A stretch of 34,077 nt of DNA, from the NCBI GenBank assembly GCA_944325585.1, contig CALVAS010000013.1, forward strand, positions 1 to 34,077. Direction: 5' to 3'. Every line of letters begins with the position of its first letter. Within the stretch, counting starts at the first letter, position 1. The position numbers and the translations under genes were made by a program. The DNA is from Candidatus Gastranaerophilales bacterium. GTDB taxonomy: Bacteria; Cyanobacteriota; Vampirovibrionia; Gastranaerophilales; Gastranaerophilaceae. Of the stretch, positions 24,791-31,337 are shown in pieces. The notes under the pieces were generated by a model, which was given only the letters and a program-made list of their open reading frames with translations, made no database searches and was not told the DNA's origin.

Positions 24791-25327
24791 ATAGCTAACG
24801 ACAGCAGAAACAGGGACAAAGATCAAACAATTATGAACGAGAGAATAAGAGCTCGCGAAGTAAGATTAATAGATGAAAGCGGAGTAAATCACGGAGTAGT
24901 TGAAACATCTAAAGCGTTAAAGATGGCTTATGATGCGGATTTAGATTTAGTGCTTATCAGCCCCAATCAGGTTCCTCCGGTTGCAAAAATTTTAAATTAC
25001 GGAAAATATAAATACGAACAGGAAAAAAAGGCTAAAGAAGCTAAGAAAAAACAGCATACCGTTGAAATTAAAGAAGTTAAAATAAGATATAAAATTGACA
25101 CTCACGATTATCAGGTGAGAATAAAGAGTATCCAAAAATTTATTGCACAGGGCAACAAGGTTAAAGTTGTGATTATGATGCGCGGGCGCGAAATGCAGCA
25201 TTCAAATCTGGCATTCGATCTCGCAAACAGATTCATTGAGGATTTGAAAGAAGAGCCGCTTGTTGTTGAAAAGAAGCCGATGCTGGAAGGGCGTAACGTT
25301 ACGTTATATTTTGCGCCTCAAAATTAA
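24791..25327 (+). CDS. infC: Translation initiation factor IF-3, AUA start codon
   Basis: IF-3 binds the 30S subunit and checks start codons and the initiator tRNA. The two-domain layout is clear: an N-terminal domain (NERIRAREVRLIDESGVNHGVV, VLISPNQVPPVAKILNYGKY), a lysine-rich linker, and a C-terminal domain (VKEVKIRYKIDTHDYQVRIK-like, VKVVIMMRGREMQHSNLA). The chosen start is ATA at 24791. AAGGAG lies 8 bases upstream, the frame is open only back to a stop at 24776, and the 14 extra residues are a typical disordered IF-3 N-terminus. The first in-frame ATG (24833) has no ribosome-binding site. infC genes often start with rare codons, which IF-3 itself discriminates against, giving autoregulation. 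The usual downstream rpmI and rplT are absent here. Confidence 0.93.
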   Translation: MANDSRNRDKDQTIMNERIRAREVRLIDESGVNHGVVETSKALKMAYDADLDLVLISPNQVPPVAKILNYGKYKYEQEKKAKEAKKKQHTVEIKEVKIRYKIDTHDYQVRIKSIQKFIAQGNKVKVVIMMRGREMQHSNLAFDLANRFIEDLKEEPLVVEKKPMLEGRNVTLYFAPQN

Positions 25328-25372
25328 AAAGGGCGCTCTTCAAGTCCTTAAAGATGCAGAAGAACTTTTTCA

Positions 25373-25567
25373 TCAGCATAAATTTGCAGCATCTCTTTTT
25401 TGTTTCCTGACGGGAATGAAAAAGAGATTTTTGCGTTTGTTAAAAAATTCCTTATAGGCATTGTTTCTAATTTCGCGAAGTTCAGGCTTTCTTTCCATAG
25501 CGCGCTTTGCTGTTACTCTGTTGAAATCTTTGCCAAGTGCGGCTCTTTTTTCAAGGTGAATATTCAA
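25373..25567 (-). CDS. Possible small ORF or gene remnant between infC and tRNA-Phe
   Basis: A minus-strand frame from a TTG reads MNIHLEKRAALGKDFNRVTA and continues with AMERKPELREIRNNAYKEF, a basic helical sequence with normal codon choice. The frame is open upstream to a TAG at 25598-25600 without any ATG or GTG; AAGGA at about 25601-25607 would suit an ATT start at 25591. It could be a real small protein with a rare start codon, or the 3' remnant of a lost gene at the edge of the accessory region. The family is not recognised. The rest of 25328-25737 holds the tRNA-Phe promoter and nothing else I can defend. Confidence 0.35.
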   Translation of the reverse strand: MNIHLEKRAALGKDFNRVTAKRAMERKPELREIRNNAYKEFFNKRKNLFFIPVRKQKRDAANLC

Positions 25568-25639
25568 AGTTAATAAGTAGTCTTGATGAATACGCTTCTA
25601 ATCCTTATTATTTTTTAGTTGATTTGTAAGAAAAAGTTC

Positions 25640-25667
25640 TTGACTTATACTTTTCAGCGGGTAGAAT
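25640..25667 (+). promoter_or_regulatory. Promoter of tRNA-Phe
   Basis: TTGACT (25640-25645), a 16-base spacer and TAGAAT (25662-25667). A leader of about 60 bases follows, including a small GCGG-AAATA-CCGC hairpin before the tRNA. Confidence 0.55.
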
Positions 25668-25737
25668 AGAATATGTGGCGGAAATACCGCAATAAATTCC
25701 TCAAAGTATAGAAGGTAGTGAAAATTTAATAAAATAT

Positions 25738-25810
25738 GCCGCAATAGCTCAGTTGGTAGAGCAAGGGACTGAAAATCCCTGTGTCCTTGGTTCAATTCCG
25801 AGTTGCGGCA
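25738..25810 (+). tRNA. tRNA-Phe (GAA anticodon)
   Basis: The cloverleaf is complete: acceptor GCCGCAA/TTGCGGC, D-arm GCTCAGTTGGTAGAGC, anticodon stem AGGGA/TCCCT with loop CTGAAAA (GAA anticodon), T-arm CCTTGGTTCAATTCCGAG and discriminator A. CCA is not encoded. The accessory segment with the Mu-like end begins about 180 bases downstream. Confidence 0.97.
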
Positions 25811-25940
25811 TATTTTTTGATTATAATTCGGCGGTAATTCATGCAACGTTTAACACCTTATTCCCCACAGTCAGTCTTCGTGAGCAATCTTATTTCGCCA
25901 GTGTATTTTTATGTCCAGTTTGTTTTCCCAATAATAAACT

Positions 25941-25967
25941 GTTGCTTGGGCATACTTGCCCAACAAC
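25941..25967. repeat. Strong hairpin in the tRNA-Phe/Mu-end spacer
   Basis: GTTG-C-TTGGGCA (25941-25952) pairs with TGCCCAACAAC (25957-25967) across a short loop, 11 pairs with one bulged C. No T tract follows, so it is not a normal terminator. The TTGCCCAA core equals the inverted inner part of the 21-bp repeats to the right. The rest of 25811-25994 shows no gene I can support. Confidence 0.5.
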
Positions 25968-25994
25968 ACTAAATTACATGTATTTATTTGAGTA

Positions 25995-26013
25995 GCGTGA
26001 GTAGCTCAACTGG
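25995..26013 (+). pseudogene. 5' fragment of a tRNA gene, cut at the mobile-element end
   Basis: GCGTGAGTAGCTCAACTGG reads as the 7-base acceptor strand, bases 8-9 and the first D-stem strand plus D-loop of a tRNA (compare GTAGCTCAGTTGGATAGAGC in the intact tRNAs here). Instead of continuing with TAGAGC it passes straight into the first 21-bp repeat. It is too short to name the amino acid. Confidence 0.5.
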
Positions 26014-26031
26014 TGTGATTATTTTGGGCAA
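26011..26031 (+). repeat. 21-bp transposon-end repeat, copy 1 (outer)
   Basis: TGG followed by TGTGATTATTTTGGGCAA. It adjoins the tRNA fragment, so the real element terminus is either the TG at 26011 or the TG at 26014. Confidence 0.8.
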
Positions 26032-26074
26032 TCGGCATTTGACGTGGGTTTGAGGGGTAGGAAGCAAGCAGACC

Positions 26075-26112
26075 ATTTGACCCAGCAACCGGTCAAATTA
26101 CTCTTTTGCTGG
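26075..26112. repeat. Overlapping inverted repeats between copies 1 and 2
   Basis: ATTTGACC (26075-26082) pairs with GGTCAAAT (26091-26098), and CCAGCAA (26082-26088) pairs with TTGCTGG (26106-26112). The two stems exclude each other. The block is richer in G+C than its surroundings and may be a protein-binding or spacer structure of the transposon end. Confidence 0.5.
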
Positions 26113-26122
26113 TCAGGGCAGA

Positions 26123-26143
26123 TGGTGTGATTATTTTGGGCAA
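26123..26143 (+). repeat. 21-bp transposon-end repeat, copy 2
   Basis: Identical to copy 1 over all 21 bases, starting 112 bases further in and in the same orientation. Confidence 0.85.
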
Positions 26144-26189
26144 ATAATTTCAAGACAAGACTTTTAACCTATTTTTGTACTAGTTCAAA

Positions 26190-26210
26190 TGGTATGATTA
26201 TTTCGGGCAA
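26190..26210 (+). repeat. 21-bp transposon-end repeat, copy 3
   Basis: Same orientation, 67 bases after copy 2, with two substitutions (TATGATTATTTCGGGCAA in the core). Confidence 0.85.
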
Positions 26211-26316
26211 AACAAAATATAAAATTAAACATATAAAAAAATATTGATACGAAAAAGACACAATGGTCGGAAGTGGTGTTCTAATTTTTTGCAATTAGAG
26301 TTAATGTGTTTCTGAC

Positions 26317-26580
26317 ATGGAAGATAGATATATTAATATAAAAGAAATAGCAAAGGTAAAAGGTTTAAGCAGCACACGCTCACTTCGTTTGGAAATAAAC
26401 AAAACGGAAAGTAAATATATTGCAAAAGAAGTTAAAGTCAATGGTGGCACATCATATGAAATTTTATTCTCAAGCCTTGAACCTGAAATTCAGCAAAAAC
26501 TTAGAAATGCCGAGAATAAAACAACAGCATTAGTCCCTTTAAATAATAACAAAGAATCAATTGAAGTATCGAGAACCTGA
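26317..26580 (+). pseudogene. Mu-type transposase, N-terminal DNA-binding domain only
   Basis: The 87-residue frame begins MEDRYINIKEIAKVKGLSST, then has KYIAKEVKVNGGTSYEILFS and LEPEIQQKLRNAE. This matches the layout of MuA-like N-terminal winged-helix domains: a helix-turn-helix beginning with an xxIxEIAxxxGLS pattern, a GG-x-YEI strand, then SLxxEIQxKL. A complete MuA-type transposase has about 650 residues with a DDE catalytic core; none of that follows. The frame runs into the pseF fragment and stops at 26578. It starts about 100 bases inside the third repeat, as expected if the repeats are its binding sites. The family assignment is by pattern and context, not by search. Confidence 0.55.
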
Positions 26581-26776
26581 ACATGCAACAACTCGTTCTC
26601 AAGATTTAGAGCCAATGTATCATGATGTTGGAATGTTTTATTTTTACAAAAATAATAAAATAAATTCAAATAATATTGCATATTTTGAAATGGATGAAAA
26701 AGAATGTCAGGATATTGATACTCTTGAAGATTGGAAAATGGCTGAATTAAAATATAAGGTAAAATATGGTATATAA
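26561..26776 (+). pseudogene. pseF: pseF, 3' fragment (pseudaminic acid cytidylyltransferase)
   Basis: The last 70 or so codons of a CMP-nonulosonate synthetase remain. TRSQDLEPMYHDVGMFYFY and the C-terminal ECQDIDTLEDWKMAELKYK are hallmarks of PseF/NeuA-type enzymes, which activate pseudaminic or related acids with CTP. The complete protein is about 230 residues. The N-terminal nucleotide-binding part is missing and the sequence begins at the junction with the transposase remnant. The frame has only a TTG at its left end. Its stop overlaps the start of the next gene by 11 bases, an intact operon-type junction surviving from the original cluster. Confidence 0.75.
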
Positions 26777-27530
26777 ATTAGGTTTGAAACTTTGGTCAAT
26801 AAATACAGATTGTTATTATGAAGAAGCAAAAAGGCTTTATAATGAGGGCTGGTTTGATTATATTGAATTGTATGTTGTGCCAAATAGTTTAGATAAAATA
26901 GAGAAATGGAAGAAAATTGAAATTCCTTTTATTATTCATTGTCCTCATTTTGCGCATGGTTTTAATTTGGCTAAAAAAGAAAAAAAGGGTAGCAACAGAA
27001 AAATTTTTGATGAAGTTCAAAAATATGCAGATATCTTGAATGCAAAATATATAGTTATCCATGGTGGAATTGACGGTAATGTTGAAGAAACTGCAACTCA
27101 ACTTGCTTCTTTTTGCGAACCAAGTGCCTTAATTGAAAATAAACCTATGATTGCACTACCTAATAAAATGGGTGGAAAATTTTGTAGAGGATACAATATA
27201 GAAGAAATCAAGTATATTAAAACAATTGCAAATTGCGGATTTTGTTTGGATTTTGGACATGCAATATGTTCAGCTAATTCTCAAGGCAAGGAAATTTATT
27301 CTTATTGTAAAGAATTTTTATCCTTAAATCCTCAAATGTTTCATTTGACTGATAATATGGATATAACTTCGCCTTATGATTCGCATTTGCATTTGGGCGA
27401 AGGTGAACTGGATTTAGAAAAAATCAAAAAAATCTTACCGCAAAACGCAATAATTACATTGGAAACAGTAAAAAATTCAAAAGAAAACTTAGATGATTTT
27501 ATAAAGGATTCAAAATGCATGAAGATATAA
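26766..27530 (+). CDS. Sugar phosphate isomerase/epimerase-like TIM-barrel protein
   Basis: This is a 254-residue protein of the xylose-isomerase-like/AP endonuclease 2 superfamily. Metal-site-like segments are visible in order: YIELYVVP, IIHCPHFAHGFNL, KYIVIHGGIDG, GFCLDFGHA, MFHLTDN and a C-terminal IITLETVKN glutamate. Proteins of this type occur inside nonulosonate and other surface-sugar clusters, where they are presumed to act on a sugar intermediate. The exact reaction here is not known. The gene is intact, overlaps the pseF fragment by 11 bases and the GNAT gene by 16 bases, and is more A/T-rich than the chromosome upstream. With pseF truncated it has probably lost its original promoter. 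Confidence 0.75.
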   Translation: MVYKLGLKLWSINTDCYYEEAKRLYNEGWFDYIELYVVPNSLDKIEKWKKIEIPFIIHCPHFAHGFNLAKKEKKGSNRKIFDEVQKYADILNAKYIVIHGGIDGNVEETATQLASFCEPSALIENKPMIALPNKMGGKFCRGYNIEEIKYIKTIANCGFCLDFGHAICSANSQGKEIYSYCKEFLSLNPQMFHLTDNMDITSPYDSHLHLGEGELDLEKIKKILPQNAIITLETVKNSKENLDDFIKDSKCMKI

Positions 27531-27967
27531 TATTAACTAATATTGACGATATGAAAAATGTCTTCGATTTATCCAATGATTCTTGTGTTCGTATAAATTC
27601 GATTAATAAAGAACCAATTTTGTGGGAAAATCATAAAGCATGGTTTTGTGAAAGAATTAATAGCAGCAATCCTTTTTATATTGTTGAAAATAAAAATAAA
27701 GAATTTATAGCACAAGTTCGTTTTGATTTAAAAGAACAATGGGAAATTTCAATTAGCATTATCAAGAACTACAGAAATAAGGGTTTGGCTAGTAGAATAA
27801 TAAAAGAAGCTTCTAAAAAAACAAACATTAAAGAAATTGTTGCAATAATTCAAGAAGATAATATTGCTTCAATTAAAGCCTTTATTAAGGCGGGATACAA
27901 AGAGTGTTCGTCTGTAATAACTAAAAATACAAAATACAAAAAAATGGTTTTTTACAATAAGGATTAA
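27515..27967 (+). CDS. GNAT acetyltransferase, PseH-like
   Basis: This is a 150-residue GNAT N-acetyltransferase. The acetyl-CoA-binding loop is YRNKGLASRIIKEAS (the R/Q-x-x-G-x-G/A type), preceded by WEISISIIK and followed by IVAIIQEDNIASIKAFIKAGY. The N-terminal VRINSINKEPILWENHKAWF pattern is that of acetyltransferase domains from pseudaminic-acid and legionaminic-acid clusters (PseH, or the C-terminal half of fused PseG/SpsG proteins), which N-acetylate a UDP-4-amino sugar. It lies between the isomerase-like gene and pseI with tight overlaps, so it belongs to the same former operon. The reading frame is intact but the pathway around it is broken. Confidence 0.75.
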   Translation: MHEDIILTNIDDMKNVFDLSNDSCVRINSINKEPILWENHKAWFCERINSSNPFYIVENKNKEFIAQVRFDLKEQWEISISIIKNYRNKGLASRIIKEASKKTNIKEIVAIIQEDNIASIKAFIKAGYKECSSVITKNTKYKKMVFYNKD

Positions 27968-27969
27968 AT

Positions 27970-28453
27970 ATGTCTAATACTTATATTATAGCTGAAATGT
28001 CTGCAAATCATTGTGGTGATATCGAATTAGCAAAAAAAAATAATAAAATCTGCAAAAGAAATAGGCGCGGATGCGGTTAAAGTCCAAACATACACTGCTG
28101 ATACCATTACAATAGATTGTAATAATGAAGAATTTCAAGTAAAAGATAAAGATAGTTTATGGAATGGGGAAAATTTATACAGTCTTTATCAAAAAGCCTA
28201 TACCCCTTGGCAATGGCAGGCTGAATTAAAAAAATATGCTGATGATATTGACATTGATTTCTTTTCAACTCCATTTGATTACACTGCAGTTGATTTTCTA
28301 GAAAGCATCAATGTTCCAATGTATAAAATCGCAAGTTTTGAAGCAATTGACTATCCTTTAATTAAATATACGGCATCAAAAATGAAGCCTATGATATACT
28401 GGCATTTTTTGTACAGTTTTTATACTGCTAATTGTATATATTTGTATAAATAA
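27970..28453 (+). pseudogene. pseI: pseI (pseudaminic acid synthase), frameshifted and truncated
   Basis: The start reads TYIIAEMSANHCGDIELAKK, the standard N-terminus of NeuB/PseI enzymes that condense a hexose derivative with phosphoenolpyruvate. At 28032-28040 a run of nine A residues contains one base too many, so the frame closes within 50 bases. Reading on in the next frame restores a perfect family sequence (AKEIGADAVKVQTYTADTIT, then KAYTPWQWQAELKKYADDI, FFSTPFDYTAVDFLES and KIASFEAIDYPLIKYTASK). After KMKPMI, where the family has STGMA, the sequence changes to unrelated DNA and ends at 28453. About 160 of about 345 residues remain. The SAF domain is lost. Confidence 0.85.
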
Positions 28454-28505
28454 TATTTAGAGTTCGCAGAAAACTGTTTTTTATAACATATCAAAAAAAT
28501 TAAAT

Positions 28506-31250
28506 CTACCCCCAGCGGGAGATTTTTTTTGAAGACTCCCTTTTAGATGCAGAAAAAGCTATTTTACGGGCTTTTAAGAGTAATTTACGTCCTTCAATAT
28601 TTCGGGTGTAAACGATTTTGCATGGGCCTATGTATTTATTCCAGAACTGTTTAAAGAGTTCGACATTGTCTTTATGGGATGAGATTATTGATGGAATTGC
28701 AAAATAGTCTGTCTGTGTTATAAAATTGGCAATTTTGTTTTGCCGTACCAAAATATAACGAGGATTTTCTATAGGATCTAAAAATTCCTTCATGGCACTT
28801 ATTAGAAGATTATTTTCATCTGCCGGAAGATTTTTACAGCTTACAAAGATACTGTCGATTGCTTTGTTGGTGGTAATTCCTGCATTTTTAGCGGAGGTTT
28901 TAATACAATCAAGGCAGCTAAGCGTTTCAAGGTGAACTATCGCAATTTGTTTCATTACTTGCTCAATCGTTCCTGTTCGAAGATATTTTATTAAAAGATA
29001 CAAAAAACTTATAACAAATGCGATAAGCCAAAGGTCAAATACTGTTTTTAAAGGGCATTCATTGAGTATTGTAAACAGTATCAACACAAATTGGAATATA
29101 ATGCTGTAGAATATTTGTTCGTAACCTTTAAAACAGAGAGTTTTTGCGGTAAGTTTAGGAGCGTCAATACCTGTTTGCATACGCATCTCGCCTTTGTTGT
29201 ACCCTAAACTCAGCCCATTTTGCCACCAACTTTTTGTTTGCTGGCGGTTTTTAGCAAGCGCCATTGTGTTCTTGTTTAAATCAATAAAAAGTTGCTCTCC
29301 GTATAAATTCATCAGCATATAGTTGTTATTTGCAAATACTCTTGACAGTCCGTTTACTATTTCGTGATTACCAAAGTACGAGGGGGCTTCAAAACCTTCA
29401 AATCGTCTCTGAAGTTGTTGTATGTCGTAAAGTCCTGAGTTTAGTTCGTCAAAGATATTGGAATCCGTGCAGCTTTGGAATATCTTATTATTTATAAAAT
29501 CTTCTTTTTGTGGAAGTTTGACTGAAGCTAAATGCCATATATTTGAAATTTTGTCAGGATTATTTTTATCAATTCTAATAGCTCTGCCGCGCATTTGATT
29601 TGAGAGCATATATGAACTTACCGTACTTGAAAGGATTAATGAATTTATACACGGCGCGTCCCACCCTTCGCCTAACAATGCTTGTGTGCCTGTAAGTATG
29701 TTTATTGCTCCTCGGTTAAACAGTTCCGTAATAATAGATACAATGCAGTGTTTTACGGATTCTTTCGGAATAATTTTTATAAAATTATTATCTTCGTTAT
29801 GCGGGGTTATAGAAACACAATCAGGGGCAATATTATTTTCTTCAAGTAATTTGTAAAAAGATTCTTTAGCTGATATTGGCAGGATAATAAGTGAGCCGCA
29901 AAGGACACCGATTTTGAGTGTATTAAATTTATTTTTAACTGTGCGCCAGATAGGGACAACTCCAAGATTCAGATTGTCTGTGTCATTTGCTTTTATGTAA
30001 TCAGCTAAAATAACCATACGCAAAGAATTTCCAAGACTGTTTTTCTCTAATTCCACAATTTGAATGATAGAATCGAGTTTCCCGAGAGAACCTGAAATTT
30101 GCTTTTGTATTTTTCTGCTGTCCGCAAGAACAATACGTTTGTTTTGAATAAGCCCTAATCGTTTAGCTGTATTTGTGTATTTGATAATTTTTTCTTCTAA
30201 CCCTTTAAAATCCTCGGTATTTTGGTATAGAAAGCCGTTAAGAAAAATTTTTGCGTATTTATAATTAAACTTCGGAAGTTCAAATTCTTTAGCGTCAAAC
30301 AGTTTTAAAAATTCTTTTGAAATTTTTCTTCCTGTGGCATGCAAAAATGAAACGATAGAAATATAGAAATCGGGGTTATCAAAGATTTTTTCAATATCCT
30401 TATCTGTGGGGTTTAAAAAAGGCATGTTATGTAAGTAGTTTAAAAGCTCGTTGTCTTCAAACATCATTTCAATAAATGTTTCGACATTAGAGTCATATTT
30501 TTTGACAAATTCTTTTTCGTTTTTTCGCAGAAGTGAAAAATGAATAAAATCCTGATGCGGGCAAAGATCGCCGTTTTTTACCAATTCCGGAATAGATATA
30601 ACTTCGTCAATTTCTCCGCAAAGTTCTTCATAACGCTGCCATTCTCCGTAATTTACATCATAAGGAGGGGTTGCCGTCAAAGCTATTGTCTGTTTTGGGT
30701 TGAGGTTCTCAACAAGGTAGGTTAATGCCTTCCACCATTCTTTTCGCAAGTGGTGTGCTTCATCAAAGCAAAGCAATGAAATTTTTGTGTTGTTTAAAAT
30801 TTTTATAATATCGTCCGCTTTTTCCGGCTTAAATCTTTTGGAGGTTATAATAGAATTACTTTCAGTATCTTCCTCATCTTCCTCCTTAATATCGTCATTT
30901 CCCTGAGAATCTTCCTCATCCTCCGGGGTACCGCAAAATGCTGCAAGAAGTGCCTGATAAGTCGTAATTGTTATAAATTTCGGCTCATTGATGCGGGTTG
31001 AGACAATACTGTATTCTTCAGGTTCTAAAAATGAGTCGCAAATCCTATCATACCACTGGTTTTTAATAGTGTTTGTCGGGCATAATATAAGTGTTGGTTT
31101 GTTTATGCGCGAAATTACTTCAATTCCGAGCGTTGTCTTTCCTGCTCCGGGAGCTGCTATAACGTGAAGCTTTTTGTCTGCCAGATGAAAATTCAAAGCA
31201 TCTAATATTCTTTTTTGATAGTTTCTCCAGCTTCCCTTAAACTTTAACAT
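28506..31250 (-). CDS. Superfamily 2 helicase with two membrane segments (914 aa)
   Basis: A DEAD/DEAH-type SF2 ATPase. The helicase core has a Q-like N-terminus (RNYQKRIL), Walker A APGAGKTT (33-40), DEAH (163-166), TATPP (192-196), motif V GTQALLGEGWDAP (521-533) and motif VI QMRGRAIR (552-559). It resembles restriction-type (ResIII-like) translocases. An acidic insert (about 109-131) follows motif Ib, and a long insert separates the two RecA lobes. Beyond the core, two hydrophobic helices (about 713-729 IFYSIIFQFVLILFTIL and 738-757) look like a membrane hairpin, followed by about 150 soluble residues ending in SKRESSKKISRWG. I do not recognise this architecture as a named system. It has no methylase or nuclease partner nearby. 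A TGCTATTAT extended -10 lies upstream. Confidence 0.85.
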   Translation of the reverse strand: MLKFKGSWRNYQKRILDALNFHLADKKLHVIAAPGAGKTTLGIEVISRINKPTLILCPTNTIKNQWYDRICDSFLEPEEYSIVSTRINEPKFITITTYQALLAAFCGTPEDEEDSQGNDDIKEEDEEDTESNSIITSKRFKPEKADDIIKILNNTKISLLCFDEAHHLRKEWWKALTYLVENLNPKQTIALTATPPYDVNYGEWQRYEELCGEIDEVISIPELVKNGDLCPHQDFIHFSLLRKNEKEFVKKYDSNVETFIEMMFEDNELLNYLHNMPFLNPTDKDIEKIFDNPDFYISIVSFLHATGRKISKEFLKLFDAKEFELPKFNYKYAKIFLNGFLYQNTEDFKGLEEKIIKYTNTAKRLGLIQNKRIVLADSRKIQKQISGSLGKLDSIIQIVELEKNSLGNSLRMVILADYIKANDTDNLNLGVVPIWRTVKNKFNTLKIGVLCGSLIILPISAKESFYKLLEENNIAPDCVSITPHNEDNNFIKIIPKESVKHCIVSIITELFNRGAINILTGTQALLGEGWDAPCINSLILSSTVSSYMLSNQMRGRAIRIDKNNPDKISNIWHLASVKLPQKEDFINNKIFQSCTDSNIFDELNSGLYDIQQLQRRFEGFEAPSYFGNHEIVNGLSRVFANNNYMLMNLYGEQLFIDLNKNTMALAKNRQQTKSWWQNGLSLGYNKGEMRMQTGIDAPKLTAKTLCFKGYEQIFYSIIFQFVLILFTILNECPLKTVFDLWLIAFVISFLYLLIKYLRTGTIEQVMKQIAIVHLETLSCLDCIKTSAKNAGITTNKAIDSIFVSCKNLPADENNLLISAMKEFLDPIENPRYILVRQNKIANFITQTDYFAIPSIISSHKDNVELFKQFWNKYIGPCKIVYTRNIEGRKLLLKARKIAFSASKRESSKKISRWG

Positions 31251-31285
31251 ATAACATAAATTCTTCTATTGCTCATTGCATTTTA

Positions 31286-31294
31286 ATAATAGCA
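31286..31294 (-). promoter_or_regulatory. Extended -10 element upstream of the helicase
   Basis: On the minus strand TGCTATTAT, the same element as before infC, about 36 bases upstream of the helicase ATG. The -35 is weak. Confidence 0.4.
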
Positions 31295-31337
31295 TAAATA
31301 AAATAACTTTTATTTATTTTTATTGTTAGTCATTTTT

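Larger units (their letters stand above)
26011..26580 (+). mobile_element. Left-end remnant of a Mu-like transposon
   Basis: The segment combines a TG-starting terminus carried in three direct repeats with a following gene for the N-terminal DNA-binding domain of a Mu-type transposase, in the order and orientation of a phage Mu left end. The transposase is cut at about 26560 where pseF sequence begins, and no right end is present in the window. The element is therefore inactive. It appears to have entered a tRNA gene. Confidence 0.6.

Noticed and set aside
25753-25995. 80-residue plus-strand frame running out of tRNA-Phe
   Set aside because: It begins inside the tRNA and its sequence has no protein-like features.
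28454-28505. Terminator between pseI remnant and the helicase
   Set aside because: Only a very short CAG-AAAA-CTG hairpin with a T tract is present; too weak to call.
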